Under the pieces are notes generated by a model that worked only from the letters and a program-made list of their open reading frames with translations, searched no databases and had not been told where the DNA came from. This document shows positions 43,869 through 53,347 of a stretch of 64,000 nucleotides of DNA, piece by piece. The DNA lies in the NCBI RefSeq assembly GCF_009696445.1, contig NZ_VULZ01000001.1:310001-374000 (forward strand), in the 5' to 3' direction. Origin of the DNA: Porcincola intestinalis (GTDB taxonomy: Bacteria; Bacillota; Clostridia; Lachnospirales; Lachnospiraceae). The position numbers and the translations under genes were made by a program. How positions within the stretch are numbered: position 1 is the stretch's first letter; each line of letters starts with the position of its first letter.

Positions 43869-44819
43869 TTACAATCCATATATCTTAATTGGAACAATAA
43901 ATGCGGTTGGATAATCGCCGTTAGCTGTTCCCCATTTAATGCTAGTGGTGGATATAGTAACAATACGATAATATCCATCACATTCGATCCGATGGCTTAC
44001 TTCAACATTGCCCCATATAGACACTGGGATGACAAATGAGACTAAATCCGCACCGTTGTCCTGCCGTTTGCATACGATCAGCACCATTTTGTACGGTGAA
44101 AGATCTATGGATAGGCTTCTCGCACCGTCTTGAATGGCTTCCAGCGAGTAAAGTAATGTGAATCTTTTTGATAAACTGCCGTTTAACGCAGTGATGTCAG
44201 CCTTGTTTTTGCTGATGCCGCTTTTATTGGTTGCAATATCAGCAGCATTTTTTGCGATCGCATCGTTTATCGCCTTGCCCTGGGTGGCATCGACTGCTTC
44301 TTTCCAAGTTGCATCGGAACATAAAAACCTGGTGGACGTGCCAGCTTGCGGTGCGGGGACGGTTCCCGCAGTCCCTGTTGCCGTGGTCGTAGCACCAGTC
44401 ATCGGCTTTGTGCCATGCTGATCCACATACTCCTTAGCACCCTTTGCAGCAGCTGCTGCACTTTCTGCTGCAGCTTGGGCACTGGACGCACTTTGCGATG
44501 CTGCAGTTGCGGACTCTGAAGCGCTTGAGGCAGTGCCCGCAGAGCTTGATGCGGATGCTGCAGATGACGCCGCATTTCTGGCTGACTGTTCTACGGATGA
44601 TGTAAAACGCTGTTGGATCTCTTGTGTTGCGGCATTGACCTGGTCAATAAGGTCTTCGTAGTCTGTGACCCTCTTAACAACTCCAGGCTCAAAGCAAACA
44701 TACAGGGACCGTCCTGTATCGGAGTTCGGATCCCCACTGGTCACTACAGCCAGCTCCCCGGCAACCATTTTCGTTGGATCAAAATCAGCGTAGTCCCCAC
44801 GCCGCATCTGTATTGCCAT
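43869..44819 (-). CDS. Tail fibre / receptor-binding protein, active form
   Basis: 316 aa. N-terminal baseplate-attachment part MAIQMRRGDYADFDPTKMVA, common in Firmicutes phages, then an Ala/Ser-rich coiled shaft (80-128), a small domain (GTAGTVPAPQAGTSTRFLCS) and heptad-like linker KNKADITALNGSL. From N213-G-S-L on, the C-terminal 104 residues form the current tip (KRFTLLYSLEAIQ...TAFIVPIKIYGL). The codons for N-G-S-L form the site TAAACGGCAGTTTA, which also begins two silent cassettes in opposite orientation just downstream. Determines host attachment by family analogy. Confidence 0.85.
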   Translation of the reverse strand: MAIQMRRGDYADFDPTKMVAGELAVVTSGDPNSDTGRSLYVCFEPGVVKRVTDYEDLIDQVNAATQEIQQRFTSSVEQSARNAASSAASASSSAGTASSASESATAASQSASSAQAAAESAAAAAKGAKEYVDQHGTKPMTGATTTATGTAGTVPAPQAGTSTRFLCSDATWKEAVDATQGKAINDAIAKNAADIATNKSGISKNKADITALNGSLSKRFTLLYSLEAIQDGARSLSIDLSPYKMVLIVCKRQDNGADLVSFVIPVSIWGNVEVSHRIECDGYYRIVTISTTSIKWGTANGDYPTAFIVPIKIYGL

Positions 44820-44834
44820 GCTTTGCCTCCCCTC

Positions 44835-45029
44835 TTACTCTGGAATCTTCGTTTCCAGGAACTTATACAAGGTGTTCGCAGCCTTCAGTGTCTCTGGCGT
44901 CATCAGGACAACCTCTCCCCGTTTGTTCTGCGCAACAACGGTCCCGTTATCGTCAATAATGCTGTACGTATACGCCGCCCTCTGTCCCTCGCCTGTTGTG
45001 TGGATCGCGAATGCCGTAATTTTCTTCAT
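44835..45029 (-). CDS. Small conserved phage protein
   Basis: 64 aa: MKKITAFAIHTTGEGQRAAY, SIIDDNGTVVAQNKRGEVVL, then a short helix and KFLETKIPE. Known as a frequent small gene between tail-tip and fibre genes of Firmicutes phages; function not established. Start overlaps the upstream gene's stop by 4 bases and the fibre gene follows 15 bases later. Confidence 0.75.
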   Translation of the reverse strand: MKKITAFAIHTTGEGQRAAYTYSIIDDNGTVVAQNKRGEVVLMTPETLKAANTLYKFLETKIPE

Positions 45030-47731
45030 ACTGTTGCTAATCCTCCTTCGTACCTGTTTACCATGTCGAGTACGTCAACAATAGATGTGTCATTCGATAC
45101 CATGCTGCTCACGTCAAATCCATCCTTCCGTATAGGAAGGTCATCCGTCGGGCTCATTCGTTCCGATATATAACCCTTCTGAAGCGCTATCAACATCCAG
45201 TCAAATGTCGCCCCTTTTTCCCCGTGTACGATGAACACGCCTCTCTCTTTTTCTACCCAGTCTATTCCTAGTTCCGATGTCCTGGTGACCAGCACCTGGT
45301 AGCCAATGTCTGCTTCGATCGTTTCCTCAAACACAGGGTCGAAATATATAGATACCTGCCCGTCATCCCCTATTGCACCGGACCCTACATCCGCAAAATG
45401 CGCACTCGCGGTCTCGAATGCGTTCATGCGGACGGTGCCATAGTGCTCCGTTTTTACAGCCCTGCTCTTACCGCCGTGCACAGTCAGTCCGTTACTAATG
45501 TTGACACCACCGAGAATTTGAAGAGTCCCGCCGTTTATCACGAGGTTGTCCTCGCCGGCGCTTCCATTCCTCTCCGATCCGATGCTTAATTGACCGCCAT
45601 ATTTCGAATATTGCTTCCACTGTATGCCAAGATAGCTGTTATCCAGATAATCGTTTGTGCCGAACTTTATATAGCCATCCATTTCCATCGAGGCGTGCAT
45701 GGTAATCGGTACAAAGTTATACACCAAACTCTGCCTTGACGGATTAAGTGTGATTAGTGGCGCCACAGTCCCAGGAGCGCTGTCATAGTATGGGTTAGAA
45801 TTCCTTACTAGTTTTGGGATCCCCTCCTGAAGGGGACTTGTACTGGTATCCGCTTTATAATACCCAAATGATATAAAGTTAAGCCCAGACCCGAAGGCCA
45901 CCCCGTTGATACTTTCTTGTTCGCTTGACGTGGGCAATGACCAATCGGCCCTGTTCATAAGTACAGGCGTGATGGTCATCCAGTTGGATGTTCGATCCAG
46001 CACCGAGTCAGTTATTTCTTCCGAAAGAGCAGTTGTCCCCCGTTTGTATACAGCAATCTTCCCCCCGGCAAGCGCCGTCATGGCACCCGAGCTCCCCTGG
46101 TTGATCAAAGCTCCCTTAGTAGCAATCCCACTCCGGTTCCATGCGCCGATAAGTGTACTTTCATCATCCAGCACTCGTAATTGTCCGCTGGCATTATTCG
46201 CCCCGCCAAGTGTAAGGATCCCGCCATGAGCCCAGCTGAAGTTTAGGCCAACCACGGATAGCACGTTTGCGAGTACGTTTCCGTTTGAATCAATGCCGGC
46301 TTTCCAGGTCTTCCCTCCATCTGATGATACAGAAAAGACATTCCCTGATATCCGCCATAGATTTTTTGATGCCGCGACTGTTTTCTCATCATGGAGGTAG
46401 TAGATCCTACTCCCGTCATCGTTCTTTTGTTCCGTTACATATAAACCAAGCCCTTGAGAGATCAGGTTTGACAATGATAATGTTGCAGCCTCTATCGGGG
46501 ATATCACCTGCTGCATGTCAGACTGCAGCTGTGCTCTTGCTTTTACTACTGCCCTTGCCTCTGAGCTGGAATAGGCACTGCTGTTCCGGATAGGCGGATC
46601 TGCAGCACATTTCATCACCGTTGATCCGCTGAAGCTGTACGTGACATCGGTTAAAACGGTTTGATAGACGTTCCCTGCCCGGTCTATTACATTCGCAAGA
46701 TCCATGGCTTCGGCCAGCGGGTAGCTGATATAGTTCCCAGAAAACGGCCGGAACTTGAACCCTACAACCTCTGCTGCGACTTTATCGACCAGTGTCTGCT
46801 CGTTCCCAACGGCAATGCAGGACGCCACATCCAATACATAGCTTTCAGATACGACTTTCGAATACTGCTTATCGTCCTGTCCACTCAGACGCACCCCTGT
46901 TATCACTACATCATCGGCCTCTATGGCCAGATCCTGCCAGTCGTGCAGTGTATGGATCTTACTGAGGTTCGCGGCATTCCCCGCGTCAAACTGGTAACCT
47001 TTATTCCAGGGGTTGAAGCCCCCTCCATCCGCAGCGTCTCCGGAATCATATGGCTTCGCGCTGTCAAACACCCCGCCATTCAAGTTCCCGTCACCAAACG
47101 TATCCAGCGAGTAACCAATTATGACAAGACGGTTAGTAGTATCAAATTTTGCAACGCCCCCGGCCAGCATTGCAACGTCCCCAAAAAATGTCCTGAATGT
47201 GACACCCTCTGGTTTCTGCTTGATCAGATACCCGTTGTTTTTGAAGTCAGTTGTATCAATAGCTATCCCACAGGTATCGGCGGCATCCTTTGCGGCAATG
47301 GCCGCTGTGACCGGGAACACAAGCGATGATGTATACGGCTTATCCAGCTTATAGCAGTCATCCACCGCGGAAAGTGTGACCGTTGTCCCGTAAGATTCAG
47401 GTTTTATGACAGTATAGGTTCCAAGGTCATACCGTTTTATGGTGCCGTCGTCCATAACGAAGTTCGTCCATACATGAACTTTCGCCCTGTCGAACGCATA
47501 TTTCCTCCACCGGTCATCATCATTCACGAGCGACAGGGTGACCGATTTGGGGATCACCACACCCAGTGGGAAGGATGATGTTTCAGCGCTTTCCACCACG
47601 GTATTGTCCTGGAAGAAATCGTCCTTCCCCAGGCTCCTTTTTGTACCGTCCGCAAAAGTGATATCAGCTGTAGCATAAGAATCCGCCCGATCGAGCATTT
47701 GTCGGTTCAGTTCTGCGGTCGTGCTTCTCAT
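45026..47731 (-). CDS. Tail-associated (tip/baseplate) protein
   Basis: 901 aa. The N-terminal 350 residues carry the distal tail / tip fold (FADGTKRSLGKDDFFQDNTV, VIPKSVTLSLVNDDDRWRKY, GTYTVIKPESYGTTVTLSAV). A helical linker (QSDMQQVISPIEAATLSL) and a long beta-rich C-terminal region follow, ending in an intramolecular-chaperone-like segment (FDVSSMVSNDTSIVDVLDMV). Corresponds to the Tal / tail spike position after the tape measure and distal tail genes. Adsorption and wall penetration are expected roles. Confidence 0.78.
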   Translation of the reverse strand: MRSTTAELNRQMLDRADSYATADITFADGTKRSLGKDDFFQDNTVVESAETSSFPLGVVIPKSVTLSLVNDDDRWRKYAFDRAKVHVWTNFVMDDGTIKRYDLGTYTVIKPESYGTTVTLSAVDDCYKLDKPYTSSLVFPVTAAIAAKDAADTCGIAIDTTDFKNNGYLIKQKPEGVTFRTFFGDVAMLAGGVAKFDTTNRLVIIGYSLDTFGDGNLNGGVFDSAKPYDSGDAADGGGFNPWNKGYQFDAGNAANLSKIHTLHDWQDLAIEADDVVITGVRLSGQDDKQYSKVVSESYVLDVASCIAVGNEQTLVDKVAAEVVGFKFRPFSGNYISYPLAEAMDLANVIDRAGNVYQTVLTDVTYSFSGSTVMKCAADPPIRNSSAYSSSEARAVVKARAQLQSDMQQVISPIEAATLSLSNLISQGLGLYVTEQKNDDGSRIYYLHDEKTVAASKNLWRISGNVFSVSSDGGKTWKAGIDSNGNVLANVLSVVGLNFSWAHGGILTLGGANNASGQLRVLDDESTLIGAWNRSGIATKGALINQGSSGAMTALAGGKIAVYKRGTTALSEEITDSVLDRTSNWMTITPVLMNRADWSLPTSSEQESINGVAFGSGLNFISFGYYKADTSTSPLQEGIPKLVRNSNPYYDSAPGTVAPLITLNPSRQSLVYNFVPITMHASMEMDGYIKFGTNDYLDNSYLGIQWKQYSKYGGQLSIGSERNGSAGEDNLVINGGTLQILGGVNISNGLTVHGGKSRAVKTEHYGTVRMNAFETASAHFADVGSGAIGDDGQVSIYFDPVFEETIEADIGYQVLVTRTSELGIDWVEKERGVFIVHGEKGATFDWMLIALQKGYISERMSPTDDLPIRKDGFDVSSMVSNDTSIVDVLDMVNRYEGGLATV

Positions 47732-48105
47732 ATCGGGTCATCTCCTGTCATCTTGAAGGACAGTGTCTGCAGCGTTTCGTCATTGTCTTTGATCGTTTTT
47801 ATAGTAATGTCGCCCTGGCCTACATAGAAACTCCCTGTCTGCCATTTTCCTGTATAGACTGAAAAATAATGCAGGCTGAAATGCCTGCCCTTCGCAACCA
47901 TTTTGAGGATCTTTGATGCTTCCGCGACGGGAATGTCCGTCGCCGTATAGGTAAGCTGTTCAACCGTAAACAGTGGTGTGAACCTTCCTTTCCCTGACTG
48001 GGTCCTGGTAGATCCGGCAGAGAATGTAGTCTCAAAGTTCCACTGAAGACCCTCGTCAGGCTGGTAGATCTCAACGCCATTGATCTTTATTTTATCCTGT
48101 GCCAT
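47728..48105 (-). CDS. Phage tail protein (DUF6711-like, distal tail)
   Basis: 125 aa: MAQDKIKINGVEIYQPDEGL, SGKGRFTPLFTVEQLTYTAT, TGSFYVGQGDITIKTIKDN. The opening INGVEI pattern matches small tail proteins of the DUF6711 kind placed between tape measure and tip protein, where they act as a distal tail or hub component. Overlaps the tip gene by 4 bases. Confidence 0.72.
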   Translation of the reverse strand: MAQDKIKINGVEIYQPDEGLQWNFETTFSAGSTRTQSGKGRFTPLFTVEQLTYTATDIPVAEASKILKMVAKGRHFSLHYFSVYTGKWQTGSFYVGQGDITIKTIKDNDETLQTLSFKMTGDDPI

Positions 48106-48116
48106 ATCCCCTCCGG

Positions 48117-50960
48117 TTATGCGAATTCAAACGGATTACGTCCGCTTGTAATCTGCCGCAGTTTTGCTTCGCTGATCATCTCATCGAACAGTGTCCGGCG
48201 ATTGATCTGTGCTGTGAATCGATAGCTTCCTCCCTGCCCGGATCCAGATTCTTCCCGCACAATTTTACGGAGAAGCGACTCAGGAGTTTCGATATTTGTC
48301 CCGCTTTTCTGATCCCCCAGAACAGCCATAAACGGTGCATTCGGCGGAATGACAGCACCCGTCGCAAGATATGGGATGCTGGGCGTATTAATCTTCGAGA
48401 GATTAAACCCGAATTTCTGTCCGCCTATCTTTGGCACCCAATTTGGAATTCTGATTGATAAATGGTTAAGCATACCGATCACAAAATTGATCCCATTCGT
48501 CAGGGCATTAAGCAGGATATTTACAATTTTTATGATCCCGTTGATTGGCGCCTTAATCATCTTTTGCGCGGCTTTGAACGCTGATGCCAAGCCGTCGGCC
48601 ATCTTACCCCCTGTCTTTGATACTGCAGACATCATGTTCTGCATAGCCTTCGACACCAGGCCAGTAATGCCGCCCCAGATCGTGCCCGTGACTGTCTTGA
48701 CCCCATTCCAAGCTGATGAGATCAACTTGCCGATCCCATCGAACGATGCACTTGCCAACCCACGGATCCCAGACCATGCGGTAGAGAGCCCGGATTTGAT
48801 GCCGTTCCAAATTGTGCTGGTCATGGACTTAACCCCGTTCCAAGCTTTTCCTATTACGTTCCCAACTGCGGCGAATGCTTCGGAGGCATTGCGCTTCATG
48901 TTTTCCCACAAGCTCTTCATGGTATTTACGATGCCTCCCCAGATTGTCTTGGCAAGGTTTGATATCCATTCCCAGATTTTCTTCAGTCCCGCAGAAATGG
49001 TGTCCCAGTTTTTCCAGAGCAGAATTGCGATCGCTATGGCCGCCCCGATTATCAGGATGTAGGGATTGAACGCACCGACAGCCAGTCCCAGCGCGGCTTT
49101 AAGTCCCCCGAGTGCACTGATGATCCCAGACAGCGTTGATACAAATTCCACAGCTGCTGATACAAAGGTTGCGATCTTCTCGATAAGGCTGACAATCTTC
49201 CACGCAGCGAAGAAAGATGCTATAACAATGGCGATTGTTTCAATCGTTTTCTTATGTTCCTGGCACCACTTTGCAAAGTTGGTCAGTGCCTTGATGATGC
49301 CGTCCCACACCGTAAGGAATATGCCGCCCGTCCATTTTGCGATAGGCAGGAGCACGTTGTCCCAGAACCACTGCCATAAGGGTTTGAGCGCTTCAATCAC
49401 GGCATTCACGACCTTCAGTACCGCAGCGACCGTGTCAAGAAACCTGGGAACAACTTCGTTTGCCGTCCAAGTACCCAGAGGAACCAGGACATTCTCCCAG
49501 AACCACAGCAGCCCTTCACCAACATTGATAGCGAACGGTGCCAGGGCATCCCACAGGCCACTCAATGCCTTGTTTATCCTTTCAAAATTGACCTTCATCA
49601 GCCCGTTATTCAGGGCATCAATAAATCTGGGGATCCCCTCTCCCATCACCCATCTGCCGACTGGTACGAGAAAGCCATTATAAAAATCCCTGAGGGCAGT
49701 CCATGAAAATTCTCCAAGCCGCTTCAGTCCCTGGCTCCACAGGCGCTGCAGGGCTTCGATCGTAGGCTCTATGGCGTTTTTGAAGTCCTTTGCAAACTTC
49801 TGTATTTTCGCATCCGCCTGATCAAGGAGCGTGTTCCCTTTAGCAATACTGCCATAGTCAACAGCTGCAGGTACAGCTGTTCCCGTTTTCCCGCCGCCTC
49901 CGGATACATCAGAACCCGGGATCGCGTTTTTCTGGTACTGACGGACTTCATCAAGTCCTGACAGATAGCTCTGCTGTTGTTTCTGCGCGTTTTTGACAGC
50001 TTTCGCGGCTTTATCTGTTGCCCCTGCATAATTGTCCGCGGCGTCAGACGCATCGGAATACGCGTCCGCCACGCCTGCCACGGGACTGGCTCCTGAGCTT
50101 GTAGCAGTATCCTGCTTTACGCCGGTGATAAGAGCCGTAAAAGCTTTGAAGGCGCTCGCAACCTTATTCAGTCCTGACAGAACCGCATTAATTACCCTCA
50201 AGACCGGCGTGAACACATTTATAAGCCCTTGCCCGATATTCGCCTTAAGCGACTGAAACTGCAGGCTCAGAACCCGGGTCTGGTTCGCCCAGCTGTTCGA
50301 TGTACGGGCAAAGTCTCCCTGTGCATCAGATGTAACCGATAACAGATATTTGTACCGAACCAGCGCCTGCTGTTGCTGCGTCATTTTGCTGTACGCTGTG
50401 TCCATCCCCTGTGCCAGTCTGAACTGTTCAAGATTGGCCTCAGACAGATTAATCCCCAGCTGCTTCAGCGGCTCAGTTTCGCCGGATATTCCTGATCTGA
50501 TTTTTTCAAATGCAGCATCAGTATTCAGGTTATAGAAGGATGCCATGTCTCCGGCTAAGCCTGTCAGCTGCTCTGACATCGCAGCCGCCTGCTGTTCTGT
50601 ATAGCCCATGGACTTCAGCATTGCACCCAAAGTAGATGCGTATTGCTTTGCCGAGAGCTCAGACAGCCCGAATTTTTCAGCCGCGGTTGACGCAAAAGCA
50701 TTAACACTCTGCGCCATTGACCCGAACGTTACATCAACGACATTCTGGACTTCGGTCAGGTCAGACCCCAGCTGTATGCAGGACCGTACAAAACCTATAA
50801 TTTTTGATACTGCAAACGCTGCGGCAATCGCCGCGCCTACACGTCTGACTGTCTTCTCCAGCCCGCCAAGCTGGCTCTTGATATTGGATACGCCCCTCTG
50901 CACACCGCCGGTGTCCACGTCGGTATATAGCGTAATCGTTCCGTCGTTCCCGGCAGCCAT
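48117..50960 (-). CDS. Tail tape measure protein
   Basis: 947 aa, the longest phage gene. N-terminal TMP core (LTEVQNVVDVTFGSMAQSVN, KFGLSELSAKQYASTLGAML, GISGETEPLKQLGINLSEAN), coiled and Ala-rich middle, hydrophobic segments (about 575-665, TIAIVIASFFAAWKIVSL and NPYILIIGAAIAIAILLW), then many WNGIKS/WSGI repeats and a C-terminal ordered part. Sets tail length and forms the ejection channel; at about 0.15 nm per residue this fits a siphovirus tail of roughly 140 nm (inference). Follows the two chaperone-type genes as usual. Confidence 0.93.
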   Translation of the reverse strand: MAAGNDGTITLYTDVDTGGVQRGVSNIKSQLGGLEKTVRRVGAAIAAAFAVSKIIGFVRSCIQLGSDLTEVQNVVDVTFGSMAQSVNAFASTAAEKFGLSELSAKQYASTLGAMLKSMGYTEQQAAAMSEQLTGLAGDMASFYNLNTDAAFEKIRSGISGETEPLKQLGINLSEANLEQFRLAQGMDTAYSKMTQQQQALVRYKYLLSVTSDAQGDFARTSNSWANQTRVLSLQFQSLKANIGQGLINVFTPVLRVINAVLSGLNKVASAFKAFTALITGVKQDTATSSGASPVAGVADAYSDASDAADNYAGATDKAAKAVKNAQKQQQSYLSGLDEVRQYQKNAIPGSDVSGGGGKTGTAVPAAVDYGSIAKGNTLLDQADAKIQKFAKDFKNAIEPTIEALQRLWSQGLKRLGEFSWTALRDFYNGFLVPVGRWVMGEGIPRFIDALNNGLMKVNFERINKALSGLWDALAPFAINVGEGLLWFWENVLVPLGTWTANEVVPRFLDTVAAVLKVVNAVIEALKPLWQWFWDNVLLPIAKWTGGIFLTVWDGIIKALTNFAKWCQEHKKTIETIAIVIASFFAAWKIVSLIEKIATFVSAAVEFVSTLSGIISALGGLKAALGLAVGAFNPYILIIGAAIAIAILLWKNWDTISAGLKKIWEWISNLAKTIWGGIVNTMKSLWENMKRNASEAFAAVGNVIGKAWNGVKSMTSTIWNGIKSGLSTAWSGIRGLASASFDGIGKLISSAWNGVKTVTGTIWGGITGLVSKAMQNMMSAVSKTGGKMADGLASAFKAAQKMIKAPINGIIKIVNILLNALTNGINFVIGMLNHLSIRIPNWVPKIGGQKFGFNLSKINTPSIPYLATGAVIPPNAPFMAVLGDQKSGTNIETPESLLRKIVREESGSGQGGSYRFTAQINRRTLFDEMISEAKLRQITSGRNPFEFA

Positions 50961-50964
50961 GTAA

Positions 50965-51522
50965 TCACCTCTTCTCCAACCCGAATAGTTTTCTCAGCTC
51001 CTGTTTTTCTTCCGCGCTGCGTTCTTCCTCGTGATTCAAATCAACAGATGCACGATTATCCTTATAAAAATCCTGTTCCCATTTTTCGAGCTTCTCGCCC
51101 CTGGCTTTTTTCAGCCTGACATTCACAATTTCGGAAAAATAGCTCTGCCCGATCTCCTGGTAATAGCCCAGGAATGACCACCAGTGCAGGTAGGGCAGCG
51201 CACGAATCTCCACGCCAGCGACTCGGTTCACTGCAGGGATGATTACAGGCGCGTCTTGTTTCCAATCCATAACCCGTGGACGACGTTTTCCATCGTCCTT
51301 CATTCCCATATCAATAAATTCGCAGCCTTTTCTAACCGCTTCCTCCGTGTCTACCGGGACATCCTTATAAAGGATGCCAAGCAGTACTGCGGTTTTTCCG
51401 ATGTCGTCCAGCTCCGGATCATTTTCAGCTATCAGGATATCCAGAATCGCCCGGAAGTCCGTCCGTATTGCATAGTCCCTGCTGTGGATTGTCAGGGACG
51501 TTGGAAGATCATACGGACTCAT
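50965..51522 (-). CDS. Gp15-family tail assembly protein
   Basis: 185 aa from ATG 51522 (MSPYDLPTSLTIHSRDYAIR); the frame is open 7 codons further. Features of the bacteriophage Gp15 family: FRAILDILIAENDPEL, AVLLGILYKDVPVDTEEAVR, PYLHWWSFLGYYQEIGQSYF. Located directly before the tape measure gene, where the second tail assembly chaperone normally sits. Overlaps the preceding gene by 14 bases. Confidence 0.85.
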   Translation of the reverse strand: MSPYDLPTSLTIHSRDYAIRTDFRAILDILIAENDPELDDIGKTAVLLGILYKDVPVDTEEAVRKGCEFIDMGMKDDGKRRPRVMDWKQDAPVIIPAVNRVAGVEIRALPYLHWWSFLGYYQEIGQSYFSEIVNVRLKKARGEKLEKWEQDFYKDNRASVDLNHEEERSAEEKQELRKLFGLEKR

Positions 51523-51931
51523 ATTTCTTTGTGTATTTCTCAACTGCGGCCTGCATCTTCTTCTGCCGCTTTTCCAGCTCCGGCTTCACCGCATCCAGGA
51601 TTGCATCCATGACATATACCGCAAACATTTCCCCGGACGGCAGGATCGTTGTCGGCGTCATAGGCGCAATAAACAGAGTTTCCGACGCAGGATAGCCAAG
51701 CAGTTCATCAATAAGTTCCCGGATCTTCCCATCATACTTTTCAAGATCTCCTGCTCCCTCCGGTGCTTCCTGGCGCATCTGCTCAATCTTGGCGGCTGCT
51801 GTGCTACATCTTGCCGCAAGTCCTGCATCCGACGGGTTCATCCGGAACGACGCAAAGATCTTTCCCTGCGAGTTTTCAAAATTGAAATCCAGGATACCGT
51901 CATCAATCTTCTTGGTTATTGATCTGCTCAT
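51509..51931 (-). CDS. Tail assembly chaperone-like protein (DUF6673-like)
   Basis: 140 aa: MSRSITKKIDDGILDFNFEN, GKIFASFRMNPSDAGLAARC, then a helical C-terminus (AVYVMDAILDAVKPELEKRQ, KYTKKYESV). Small acidic-basic helical protein in the position of the first tail chaperone between major tail protein and tape measure. It shares 14 bases with the Gp15 gene. No slippery frameshift sequence is obvious in the overlap. Confidence 0.75.
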   Translation of the reverse strand: MSRSITKKIDDGILDFNFENSQGKIFASFRMNPSDAGLAARCSTAAAKIEQMRQEAPEGAGDLEKYDGKIRELIDELLGYPASETLFIAPMTPTTILPSGEMFAVYVMDAILDAVKPELEKRQKKMQAAVEKYTKKYESV

Positions 51932-51942
51932 TTACGCTCCTT

Positions 51943-52464
51943 TCACGCGCCCCCACCTGCAGTCCCTGCAGTAAAGGTTGGATTGCCCGTTTTCAGTGAC
52001 GCCAGTGTGACGGTTCCTTTCACCCACGCACCATCCTCAGATACCGTATAGGGTATGTTCAGATATGAAGAATCGCCGCCATAGGACTTCGGCTTGATCA
52101 GAACCTCCCGGACATAGGCAAGGGCTGTTGTTGCCTCCGTGCTGTCTACAATGACTTCCATCATAAGGGTCTTGCACGCGTCTCCCTTCTTTCTTTCCAT
52201 CGCAATATCCCGCAAAACCGGATACAGCTTCTTATCCGGATCCGCATAGAACGGATCCGCTTCCATAGACGGCTTATACCCGTTATCGGTTGTTTTTGTC
52301 TGGCCAAGGATGTTCTTTTTCTGGTCTGTGTCTGCATTCATATCTACAGACATGGACTCGATATCATCGCCGACAATTTCCCATACCGCCTTTGATACAT
52401 TACCCACGCTGACGTTCATCGCAGTATCAATGAATGTCGCCATGGCTTCACGCTTCAGCTTCAT
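51943..52464 (-). CDS. Major tail protein
   Basis: 173 aa from ATG 52464 (MKLKREAMATFIDT), preceded by AGGAGGAAATAGT. One immunoglobulin-free tube domain: VWEIVGDDIESMSVDMNADT, KNILGQTKTTDNGYKPSMEA, YAYVREVLIKP-type strand and a Thr/Gly-rich end (FTAGTAGGGA). The order connector genes, this gene, chaperones, tape measure fixes its identity as the tail tube subunit. Confidence 0.85.
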   Translation of the reverse strand: MKLKREAMATFIDTAMNVSVGNVSKAVWEIVGDDIESMSVDMNADTDQKKNILGQTKTTDNGYKPSMEADPFYADPDKKLYPVLRDIAMERKKGDACKTLMMEVIVDSTEATTALAYVREVLIKPKSYGGDSSYLNIPYTVSEDGAWVKGTVTLASLKTGNPTFTAGTAGGGA

Positions 52465-52465
52465 A

Positions 52466-52918
52466 CTATTTCCTCCTGAATTGGTTTTCACTGTCGTCCG
52501 TATACAGGATCCTGCATTGGATCATGTACCGGGCGATACCTTCTTCTGCGTTTACTGCTGCCAGATTCGGCATGTTCTGCAGTACCTCGATTTGCTCAAC
52601 GGTGCAGTCCCTGCCCATGTCCGGAAACGATTTTGTCTGGTTCTGCTGATCAATCCAGTCCATGAACGCCTGGGCGAAGTTCATTGCCTCGAGATTCAGA
52701 TCATCTCCCGGATCCGTCGAATATGGCCGGACAATAATAAATGACAGCCCATAGGCTTTTCGCTTTCTCCCGGTTACAAAGCTTTTCACAACCTTATCGG
52801 AGTAGTCGGTTATCATGCCGATGCTTTCCTCATCTGGCGAGTAGTTGAACAGCAACCTGCCGGCCAGTTCCTGGACTTTTGGCTCAAAATAGGCTTTGAC
52901 TGTATCGTGCTTGCTCAT
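52466..52918 (-). CDS. Tail terminator / minor capsid-type protein
   Basis: 150 aa: KAYFEPKVQELAGRLLFNYS, GMITDYSDKVVKSFVTGRKR, LNLEAMNFAQAFMDWIDQQN, YMIQCRILYTDDSENQF. Typical small alpha/beta protein at the tail terminator position (between the Minor_capsid gene and the major tail protein). Stop lies 2 bases before the major tail start. Confidence 0.75.
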   Translation of the reverse strand: MSKHDTVKAYFEPKVQELAGRLLFNYSPDEESIGMITDYSDKVVKSFVTGRKRKAYGLSFIIVRPYSTDPGDDLNLEAMNFAQAFMDWIDQQNQTKSFPDMGRDCTVEQIEVLQNMPNLAAVNAEEGIARYMIQCRILYTDDSENQFRRK

Positions 52919-53346
52919 CCCCTGTTCCTCAAATAATTCTCAAATGATGTCGTAACATCGCGCTTTCTGGCAGCCCACATCGCTTTATCCCAGTGCGACG
53001 TGGCAAGCGGGTGCCTGAACTTGCTGTACTGCAGCTTTCTCCCGGTCGGTTCTTTATGAGGAGGGCTTTTAAACCCGATAAGTTCCCCATTTTTGTAAAC
53101 TGGGTAATTGGGTCCATACACTTCCCCTTCATACTGATAATGCGCATATGGGGAATTGTAAGTAATCTCGCCATGATTTGCCGTTGATGTAATTCTGACA
53201 TTCTGAGCCAGTACGAGATTCATGGCCGGGACATAGGGATCCATAAACCGCTTGCAGACAGTCGCAAGATAGAGCATCTTCTCGCGGCCCTGGACCTTCC
53301 GGCCTGCAATTTCTTTTCCGCTGTCCATCTGCAGCTCTATCCTCAT
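52915..53346 (-). CDS. Minor capsid / head closure protein (HK97 gp10-like)
   Basis: 143 aa: REKMLYLATVCKRFMDPYVP, NVRITSTANHGEITYNSPYA, HYQYEGEVYGPNYPVY and HPLATSHWDKAMWAARK. The YAHYQYEG and SHWDKAM motifs are typical of the Minor_capsid_2 / gp10-type neck proteins. Overlaps the terminator gene by 4 bases. Confidence 0.8.
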   Translation of the reverse strand: MRIELQMDSGKEIAGRKVQGREKMLYLATVCKRFMDPYVPAMNLVLAQNVRITSTANHGEITYNSPYAHYQYEGEVYGPNYPVYKNGELIGFKSPPHKEPTGRKLQYSKFRHPLATSHWDKAMWAARKRDVTTSFENYLRNRG

Positions 53347-53347
53347 G

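Noticed and set aside
51509-51543. Programmed frameshift between the two tail chaperone genes
   Set aside because: No slippery heptamer was seen in the overlap, and the second gene has its own ATG.
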